Shown piece after piece: positions 1-4,809 of a stretch of DNA of 5,702 nt. The stretch comes from SOIA01 sp050116035 (lineage in GTDB: Bacteria > Acidobacteriota > Aminicenantia > Aminicenantales > Aminicenantaceae). The stretch is from contig JASFPJ010000232.1 in the NCBI GenBank assembly GCA_050116035.1, positions 1 through 5,702 on the forward strand, given 5' to 3'. The translations under genes and the position numbers were made by a program. How positions within the stretch are numbered: the stretch's first letter is position 1; each line of letters begins with the position of its first letter. Under the pieces are notes generated by a model. It searched no databases, had not been told where the DNA came from, and saw nothing but the letters and a program-made list of their open reading frames with translations.

Positions 1-795
1 GGCAAGAGCTTGGGCGATTCCAGCAACCTCTGTATGACCTGCCACCAGGGCCGGAAATCAAAACTCGACATTGACACCGCAACGGCTTCTGCGGGTCCAT
101 ACGATTTTAGAGACCACAATGTTCATTATTACCCCGCTGCGGCTGTTCTCTACGGCACAGAAGTCCAGGGCGGATACGAATTTCCAGGGAAGATTTATTC
201 CGGGCAAAATACATTTCCAAGCCACAACGGAAGGTTCGACACCTGCGTGGAATGCCACATGGGCACAAACACAGCCAGAGAAACTCATGAACCCAGTGAC
301 CACAATGTGCACAAGCCCAATCCAGAAGACTGCGTCTACTGCCACGGATACGATGTATCCCAACCCAATCCAGGAGCAGACCCGACAAAGTTCAAATTCA
401 GCGGTATCCGTCCCGCCTCGATTCCTGATTTTGATGCAGATGCAGACATCACTGAATCCATCAAAAATGAGCTCGAGGGCTTGAAAGAAGCCCTGTATGC
501 TCAGATCCAGTTCTACGCAACCAATACCCTAGCTGCACCCATAATCTACGCAGATAACTATCCTTACTTCTTCAACGATTCCAACGGAAACGGCCAAGTG
601 GATCCCGGAGAAAACATTTTCCCCAATCAGTACGGCAGTCAAATGGACGCCGCTCTGCTGAAGGCCGCTTACAATTACCAGTTCAGCAAGAAAGAACCCC
701 ATGGTTTCATCCACAACCCCTATTACATAGCCCAACTTCTGGTGGATTCAATAGAGAGTCTCGCCGGAAACGTCGCCGCATATATCTGGCGCTAA
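1..795 (+). CDS. Multiheme c-type cytochrome, C-terminal part (5' truncated)
   Basis: The reading frame is open from base 1, so the gene begins outside the window. The TTG at 10 is a poor start because no signal peptide or ribosome site precedes it and a heme motif follows almost at once. Three CxxCH heme sites are visible in the 264-residue fragment, at residues 11-15, 82-86 and 111-115. The motif DHNVH occurs twice, at 38-42 and 100-104, and probably supplies distal heme ligands. After the last heme comes an acidic DxDxDxD stretch (143-149), then a canonical EF-hand-type loop at 193-204 with D193, N195, N197, G198, D201 and E204. The end carries an HGFIHNPYY-type motif and a hydrophobic helix (about 234-254). 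This heme-free, calcium-loop tail resembles the C-termini of large secreted multiheme cytochromes of metal-reducing and related anaerobes. A role in extracellular or periplasmic electron transfer is inferred; the exact family is unknown. A strong terminator follows. Confidence 0.88.
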   Translation, partial: GKSLGDSSNLCMTCHQGRKSKLDIDTATASAGPYDFRDHNVHYYPAAAVLYGTEVQGGYEFPGKIYSGQNTFPSHNGRFDTCVECHMGTNTARETHEPSDHNVHKPNPEDCVYCHGYDVSQPNPGADPTKFKFSGIRPASIPDFDADADITESIKNELEGLKEALYAQIQFYATNTLAAPIIYADNYPYFFNDSNGNGQVDPGENIFPNQYGSQMDAALLKAAYNYQFSKKEPHGFIHNPYYIAQLLVDSIESLAGNVAAYIWR

Positions 796-824
796 ATCGG
801 ATACAAAGCCGTTTTATGGCTGAT

Positions 825-861
825 AAAAGGGGTGGCATGTAAATATGCCGCCCCTTTTTTT
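825..861 (+). terminator. Rho-independent terminator after the first cytochrome gene
   Basis: A 14-bp stem pairs 825-838 with 845-858 around a 6-base loop (839-844). Its GC-rich core is GGGGTGGCAT against ATGCCGCCCC, with one G-T wobble. The right arm runs into a seven-T tract (855-861). The stem starts 29 bases after the stop codon at 793-795. It should end transcription of the upstream cytochrome unit and isolate the downstream genes. Confidence 0.93.
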
Positions 862-995
862 ACCTCATCATCAGGAATATAAGGATTGACTCTTTTCATT
901 GAATATCATTTATCCTCTATTCTTATATCGACAGGAAATCTTCTCATTTTCACGGCTACACCAGAGAGAAAGAACGCTTGAATACAAGTAGAATA

Positions 996-1025
996 AAAAA
1001 AAGAATAGAAACGATTTCTTTTTTT
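996..1025. repeat. A/T-rich perfect inverted repeat
   Basis: AAAAAAAGAA at 996-1005 and TTCTTTTTTT at 1016-1025 are perfect inverse complements, 10 bp each, around a 10-base spacer. The repeat ends one base before the -35 element at 1027. Such A and T tracts could act as curved DNA or as an UP-like element. A shorter competing palindrome, AGAAA-CGA-TTTCT at 1007-1019, lies inside it. In a region this AT-rich, chance is a real explanation. Confidence 0.4.
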
Positions 1026-1026
1026 G

Positions 1027-1055
1027 TTGATAAAAATATAGTAATTCTATATAAT
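1027..1055 (+). promoter_or_regulatory. Candidate sigma70-type promoter, distal
   Basis: TTGATA at 1027-1032 and a perfect TATAAT at 1050-1055 are separated by 17 bases, the optimal spacing. Oligo-A and oligo-T tracts lie immediately upstream. Transcription would start near 1062 and give a leader of about 110 bases before the octaheme cytochrome. The AT-rich background raises the chance of a coincidental match, so this is less certain than the proximal promoter. Confidence 0.5.
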
Positions 1056-1103
1056 TAGTAATTAATAGTTTCTGAGCAACGGATCAGTCCCCTTGAATAT
1101 TGT

Positions 1104-1132
1104 TTGACACTTGATGTTCCTGATGATATAAA
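1104..1132 (+). promoter_or_regulatory. Candidate sigma70-type promoter, proximal
   Basis: A perfect TTGACA at 1104-1109 is followed, after 17 bases, by TATAAA at 1127-1132. A TGA at 1124-1126 directly before it forms an extended -10. The expected start is near 1139, leaving a leader of about 35 bases that contains the ribosome binding site at 1161-1168. This is the best promoter in the window and should drive the octaheme cytochrome gene. Confidence 0.7.
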
Positions 1133-1160
1133 TTTGAGAAATTCAGGGAACAAATCATTC

Positions 1161-1168
1161 AAGGAGGG
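1161..1168 (+). promoter_or_regulatory. Ribosome binding site fixing the TTG start at 1174
   Basis: AAGGAGGG lies 5 bases before TTG 1174-1176. No ATG is placed as well: the first in-frame ATG, at 1204, would remove the charged N-terminus of the signal peptide. Confidence 0.88.
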
Positions 1169-1173
1169 AATTA

Positions 1174-2415
1174 TTGAAACTTAAACCTTATGTCATCATC
1201 CTTATGAGCATTGCCCTGTGTGCTGTTGCGTATACTCAGGAATGTTTGAACTGCCACAAGAAAGTCAATCCGAATATCGTCTCGGATTGGCAGCTCAGCA
1301 AACACAGTCAGAACGATGTGGACTGTTCTGTTTGCCACGGCGACAAGCACAAAGATCCGTATGACGTCGCAAACGTTGAAATCCCGACTCCCGACACATG
1401 CGCCAGTTGTCATGATGAAAAAGTCGAGCAGTTCAAAAAAGGCAAGCATGCTCCAGCCTGGGCAGCGATGAATGCCATGCCCACAACACACTGGCAGCCC
1501 ATGGAATTAATGCAGGGAATGAAAGGCTGCGGTGGTTGTCATAAGATCGGATTGAAAACCGAAGAAGAGATCAAAGAACTGAAAGAAAAAGGGGCCGGAT
1601 TCGGCGTGGCTTCTTGCGATGCCTGTCACACTCGACATGTCTTCTCTGCTCAAGAAGCCAGGCAGCCTCAGGCCTGCCAAACCTGTCATATGGGATTCGA
1701 CCACCCCCAATGGGAAATGTATTCAACATCCAAGCATGGCGTTCGCTACTTACTCAAACAGAACAAAACTCTACCTGAATCAGTCGCGGCTCCCACATGT
1801 CAGACCTGCCACATGCAGGAAGGAAATCATGAAGTCCGAACGGCCTGGGGATTCCTCGCTGTCCGTCTACCCATGCCCGAAGATGAACAGTGGGCTGCAG
1901 ATCGAGTCACAATCCTCCAGGCTCTCGGAGTGCTCGGGCCTGACGGCAATCCAACAGCAAGGTTGGATGTTGTGAAAGCGGCGGATGTCGCCCGCCTCAC
2001 TCAAGAAGCTTGGCAAAAAGAGCGGGACAAAATGATAGAGACCTGTAATCAATGCCATTCTGTGAATTTTGCCAAAGCAGAGCTGGAAAAAGGCGACCGG
2101 ATGATCAAAGAAGCAGACAACGTCATGGCAAAAGCCATCCGCGTCATTGCTGCTCTGTACCAAGACGGAATTTTAGCTCAACCAGAAAGCTATGCTTATC
2201 CTTTCCCTGACCTCCTGGCATTCCAGGATGCACCCACTCCCATAGAACAGAAACTCCATGTCATGTTCCTCAAACACCGGATGAGAACCTTCCAGGGAAC
2301 ATTCCATGCGAATCCTGACTACGCCTGGTGGTATGGCTGGAGCGAAATGTTGATGGACCTGGCCGAAATCAAGGAAAAGGCTGAGGATTTGCGTCTTAAG
2401 CATGGAAAAAAATAA
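1174..2415 (+). CDS. Secreted octaheme cytochrome c, hydroxylamine oxidoreductase (HAO)-like
   Basis: This 413-residue protein starts at TTG. It has a signal peptide (charged K2 and K4, hydrophobic 6-19, probable cleavage after A19 in an AVA context), so it is periplasmic or exported. Eight CxxCH sites begin at C24, C51, C76, C119, C148, C168, C209 and C291. Eight hemes, HAPAW (92-96), SKHGVRY (186-192), GNHE (217-220) and HANPDYAWWYGW (378-389) fit the HAO family. In that family the fourth heme, here C119-H123, is the catalytic P460-type or equivalent site. Nitrosomonas HAO oxidises hydroxylamine, whereas Campylobacterota homologues are thought to reduce nitrite or hydroxylamine. The NapC/NirT-type gene downstream favours reduction, by inference. 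At 413 residues it is clearly shorter than the Nitrosomonas enzyme. Whether Y383 or Y387 matches the heme-crosslinking tyrosine cannot be settled by eye. All eight sites are CxxCH, unlike the CxxCK catalytic site of NrfA and octaheme nitrite reductase. An octaheme tetrathionate reductase-like enzyme is a less likely alternative. Confidence 0.85.
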   Translation: MKLKPYVIILMSIALCAVAYTQECLNCHKKVNPNIVSDWQLSKHSQNDVDCSVCHGDKHKDPYDVANVEIPTPDTCASCHDEKVEQFKKGKHAPAWAAMNAMPTTHWQPMELMQGMKGCGGCHKIGLKTEEEIKELKEKGAGFGVASCDACHTRHVFSAQEARQPQACQTCHMGFDHPQWEMYSTSKHGVRYLLKQNKTLPESVAAPTCQTCHMQEGNHEVRTAWGFLAVRLPMPEDEQWAADRVTILQALGVLGPDGNPTARLDVVKAADVARLTQEAWQKERDKMIETCNQCHSVNFAKAELEKGDRMIKEADNVMAKAIRVIAALYQDGILAQPESYAYPFPDLLAFQDAPTPIEQKLHVMFLKHRMRTFQGTFHANPDYAWWYGWSEMLMDLAEIKEKAEDLRLKHGKK

Positions 2416-2462
2416 GGCGGCAAGATAAGGACACAATTGAACGAATCGAAAAGATATTAAAG

Positions 2463-2525
2463 CTGACTCAGAGTAAAAAGAATTAAAAAGGTTTTTTTCA
2501 AAACAGGTCACTTTACTTCAGTCAG
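2463..2525 (+). repeat. Imperfect inverted repeat (possible mRNA stem-loop) after the octaheme gene
   Basis: CTGACT (2463-2468) pairs with AGTCAG (2520-2525), and GAGTAAA (2471-2477) pairs with TTTACTT (2512-2518) with one G-U pair. A small internal loop (CA against C) separates the two stems, and the hairpin loop is 34 bases. A seven-T run (2492-2498) lies inside the loop rather than after the stem, so this is not a canonical terminator. It could attenuate read-through or stabilise the 3' end of the octaheme mRNA. Confidence 0.4.
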
Positions 2526-2533
2526 AATAATCG

Positions 2534-2559
2534 TGTATTAAATAGAAAAGCTTAATACA
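2534..2559. promoter_or_regulatory. Operator-like perfect inverted repeat upstream of resB
   Basis: TGTATTAA at 2534-2541 and TTAATACA at 2552-2559 are perfect inverse complements with a 10-base spacer, so the half-sites are 18 bases apart. The repeat ends 30 bases before the resB ATG and covers the expected -35 region of the TATAAT at 2562. This is where a dimeric regulator would sit. It matches neither the FNR (TTGAT-N4-ATCAA) nor the CRP (TGTGA-N6-TCACA) consensus. Confidence 0.5.
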
Positions 2560-2567
2560 TCTATAAT
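2538..2567 (+). promoter_or_regulatory. Possible promoter for resB-resC (good -10, weak -35)
   Basis: A perfect TATAAT at 2562-2567 lies 22 bases before the resB ATG. The best -35, TTAAAT at 2538-2543 with an 18-base gap, matches only three consensus positions. A weak -35 lying in an inverted repeat suggests activator-dependent or repressible transcription. Read-through from the octaheme gene is also possible. Confidence 0.4.
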
Positions 2568-2589
2568 AAATTAACAATACGGAGTTCAA

Positions 2590-3942
2590 ATGAAATCTCT
2601 ATTCAAATATTTATCGTCGGTGAAGCTGGCCATTGTTCTCCTGATCATTATCACTCTGGCTTCAATGCTCGGCACCCTGATTCCTCAGCAAAGGAGCCTT
2701 GAGGAATACGTTGCCCGCTACGGCCAATGGGCGAATTTGTTCCATAGACTCCAGCTCACGCGGCTCTATCAATCCTGGTGGTTCATTACAGTCCTCATCC
2801 TTTTTGCCTTGAATATCATTGTCTGCACTCTGAATCGTCTTTCTCCCAAATTAAAAAAGACATTTCGGCCACGTGTAGCCACTGAAGCAAAAGATATCAA
2901 TGCATTAAAGACAAAGGAAAAGCTCAAGACACACGCAAACCTGGATTCAACCAGAAAGACAGTGCAAAAGGAGCTTTCCTCCCGGCATTACCGTATTAGA
3001 GAGACACAGAAGGAAAACAAAGTCTTCTTCTATGCCCGGAAAAGAATTTTAGGATGGTTTGGGGCAGACATTGTCCATCTCGGGATTCTTATCATCATCG
3101 CCGGAGGGATCATCAGTGGGATCGGGGGATTCATGTGGAATTTGACTTTTTCAGAGGGACGCATCCTGGATGTTCCGAGAGGGGAGTTCAAACTCAAACT
3201 GGATAAATTCGAAACCGAATACTACCCCACAGGCGCTGTTAAGGACTGGAAGAGCACTCTCACAGTTCTTGAGGATGAAAGGCCAGTCTTAAAAAAGATT
3301 GTCGAAGTCAACCATCCCCTCTCCTATAAAGGATTTGTCTTTTACCAAAGCGGCTACTCCTGGGACTGGAGAAATCCTTCAGTTGAGATATTGGTCAAAA
3401 AAAGAGAGGACTCTTCTTTTTCAAGAAAAATCGAATTGAAAATCGGAGGGAGAGTCAGGCTCGAAGGGGAAAACATCGAGGTTTCATTTCTCGATTTTAT
3501 TCCTGATTTTGTCATCGGTGAGAAAGGCCAGATCACAACCCGCTCACTCGAGCCCAACAATCCAGCTGCTTTTATAGAAGGATGGCAGGCGGAAGAAAAG
3601 ATCTTCTCCGGCTGGATCTTTGCCAGGTTCCCGGACTTCGACCGGATTCACTCAGAAAAAGAAACGAATCTGACTTTTGAACTCAGGGATTTCAGTGCGG
3701 GTCAGATTTCAATCATCCAGGCCTCAAAGGACCCGGGTGTGAATTTTATCTGGGCTGGGTGTGCGATTGTGATGATCGGACTGTTTCTGGCTTTCTACTG
3801 GCCCCCTCGAGAAATCAGAGTAGTCATGGAAGGAGCCGGGAATAAAACTGAAATAAACGCAGGTGGAATCGCCTCGAAAAGCAAGGATACTTTCACATCC
3901 GAATTCAAGAACATCACGGAATCCATAAGGAGATCAAAGTGA
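2590..3942 (+). CDS. resB: ResB-like cytochrome c biogenesis protein (CcsB/Ccs1)
   Basis: This is the ResB half of System II (Ccs) cytochrome c maturation, which with ResC/CcsA moves heme across the cytoplasmic membrane and attaches it to CxxCH sites. The 450 residues fit the single-protein family. Predicted membrane segments are at about 12-30, 63-82, 158-180 and 385-404. A large external domain lies between the third and fourth, and about 46 residues form a cytoplasmic tail. Family landmarks are the N-terminal SSVKLAIVLL...GTLIPQ region, DIVHLG with H163 at the start of segment 3, and NHPLSYKGFVFYQSGY (241-256). The start is ATG 2590, with GGAG at 2581-2584 five bases upstream. The end overlaps the resC start by 4 bases, so the two are translationally coupled. 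Its position among multiheme cytochrome genes suggests it serves them in particular (inference). Confidence 0.95.
   Translation: MKSLFKYLSSVKLAIVLLIIITLASMLGTLIPQQRSLEEYVARYGQWANLFHRLQLTRLYQSWWFITVLILFALNIIVCTLNRLSPKLKKTFRPRVATEAKDINALKTKEKLKTHANLDSTRKTVQKELSSRHYRIRETQKENKVFFYARKRILGWFGADIVHLGILIIIAGGIISGIGGFMWNLTFSEGRILDVPRGEFKLKLDKFETEYYPTGAVKDWKSTLTVLEDERPVLKKIVEVNHPLSYKGFVFYQSGYSWDWRNPSVEILVKKREDSSFSRKIELKIGGRVRLEGENIEVSFLDFIPDFVIGEKGQITTRSLEPNNPAAFIEGWQAEEKIFSGWIFARFPDFDRIHSEKETNLTFELRDFSAGQISIIQASKDPGVNFIWAGCAIVMIGLFLAFYWPPREIRVVMEGAGNKTEINAGGIASKSKDTFTSEFKNITESIRRSK
3927..3932 (+). promoter_or_regulatory. Ribosome binding site fixing the GTG start of resC
   Basis: AAGGAG inside the end of resB lies 6 bases before GTG 3939-3941. 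This supports a start that overlaps the resB stop (TGA 3940-3942) and translational coupling of the pair. Confidence 0.85.
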
Positions 3943-4751
3943 ACGAATCAACACTTTTCCTCATTACTTTTATACTTTATATAGTTTCTGCGTTCTTTTA
4001 CTTTTCCTTTCTTTTCTCGAAAAAGGAAAACTCGGCAAAGATTGGCTACTTTTTCGCTTCTGCGGGCCTTGTAATCCACACACTGGCTCTGTTCTGGAGA
4101 ACCATCGAAAGCGGTCATGCTCCCTTCACTAACATGTACGAATCCCTCTCTTTTCTCTCCTGGGCTTCCATTCTGGCCTACGTTATTATCGAGACAAAGT
4201 TTAAAATTCGAAAGGCCGGACCCTATTTCATGCTGATCGTCATCGCTTTAATGGCCCTGGCTTCATCCCCGCTGATGCCCAAGGAAGCGACACCACTCGT
4301 TCCGGCCCTCCAGAGCTACTGGCTCTGGCTGCATGTGTCGGTCACGCTTCTCGGTGAAGCCTTCTTCGCCATCGCTTTCATCACGAGCATCTTGTATCTT
4401 GTGGCAGACTCGAAAGAAAAAAAAGGAAAGAAGCCCGGTCTCTCGTCTGAAAAACTCGATTCAGTCAGTTACAGATGCATTGCCATCGGCTTTCCCCTCT
4501 TTACTCTGGGAGGCCTTGTCTTTGGGATGATCTGGGCCTATAATGCCTGGGGAAGGTACTGGAGCTGGGACCCGAAAGAAACCTGGAGCCTGATCACCTG
4601 GTTCGTGTTTGCCCTCTTTCTTCATACCCGGATTGTCATGGGCTGGAAGGGGCAACGTTCCGCCTTCGTCGCCATAATCGGATTCTTAGCCGCACTTTTC
4701 ACTTACTTTGGTGTGAATTATCTGCTATCCGGACTTCACAGCTACGCATAA
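3939..4751 (+). CDS. resC: ResC-like cytochrome c biogenesis protein (CcsA), WWD heme-handling protein
   Basis: This is the CcsA/ResC half of System II, a polytopic membrane protein that carries heme to the outer face for ligation to apocytochromes. The 270 residues contain about eight hydrophobic segments. The tryptophan-rich WWD motif is at 204-216 (WGRYWSWDPKETW) and defines the heme-handling family. Histidines at 132 (LWLHVS) and 267 (GLHSYA) fit the two external heme ligands flanking WWD in CcsA proteins, and H229 (LHTR) lies in the membrane segment after it. These equivalences are from memory, not from an alignment. NMYES at 65-69 is also typical. No internal truncation is seen. It overlaps resB by 4 bases and lies 58 bases upstream of a multiheme cytochrome with no terminator between. 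All three are therefore probably one transcript. Confidence 0.95.
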   Translation: MNESTLFLITFILYIVSAFFYFSFLFSKKENSAKIGYFFASAGLVIHTLALFWRTIESGHAPFTNMYESLSFLSWASILAYVIIETKFKIRKAGPYFMLIVIALMALASSPLMPKEATPLVPALQSYWLWLHVSVTLLGEAFFAIAFITSILYLVADSKEKKGKKPGLSSEKLDSVSYRCIAIGFPLFTLGGLVFGMIWAYNAWGRYWSWDPKETWSLITWFVFALFLHTRIVMGWKGQRSAFVAIIGFLAALFTYFGVNYLLSGLHSYA

Positions 4752-4797
4752 AAAGCCGAAAAAAGAGAGAAAATCAAGAGGAACTCTACGACAACTT

Positions 4798-4802
4798 GAG
4801 GA
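4798..4802 (+). promoter_or_regulatory. Ribosome binding site favouring the TTG start at 4810
   Basis: GAGGA lies 7 bases before TTG 4810-4812. The alternative ATG at 4825 is preceded only by an A-rich stretch with no such site. A second purine run, AAGAGGA at 4776-4782, has no start codon at a suitable distance in frame. Confidence 0.7.
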
Positions 4803-4809
4803 TTTCCAG

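Larger units (their letters stand above)
862..1173. other. AT-rich regulatory gap without a gene
   Basis: There is no credible coding region, tRNA or structured RNA in these 312 bases between the terminator and the octaheme cytochrome gene. The content is markedly more AT-rich than the flanking genes. Two promoter-like elements are listed separately. An A/T inverted repeat (996-1005 and 1016-1025) sits just upstream of the first one. A weaker TTGACT at 886-891 has only a poorly spaced TATCCT at 911-916 and is not called as a promoter. Confidence 0.7.

Noticed and set aside
10..12. TTG as the start codon of the first gene
   Set aside because: The frame is open to base 1, no ribosome site is visible, and the product would lack a signal peptide although it carries hemes. 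The gene is truncated by the window edge.
58..735. Minus-strand and alternate-frame open frames across the first cytochrome
   Set aside because: They overlap the heme-motif frame, have no recognisable domains or ribosome sites, and look like shadows of the real gene.
886..916. TTGACT...TATCCT as a third promoter in the first gap
   Set aside because: The spacing is 19 bases and the -10 is weak; two much better candidates lie downstream.
1207..1221. Possible lipoprotein signal (IALC) in the octaheme protein
   Set aside because: Leucine at the -1 position does not fit a lipobox; an ordinary signal peptidase site after A19 fits better.
2490..2498. GGTTTTTTT as an intrinsic terminator of the octaheme gene
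   Set aside because: No GC-rich stem lies immediately upstream of the T run.
1171..2511. Minus-strand open frames opposite the octaheme gene and its 3' gap, plus a + frame at 1619-1975
   Set aside because: The continuous eight-heme + frame explains this stretch; these frames contain no plausible protein features.
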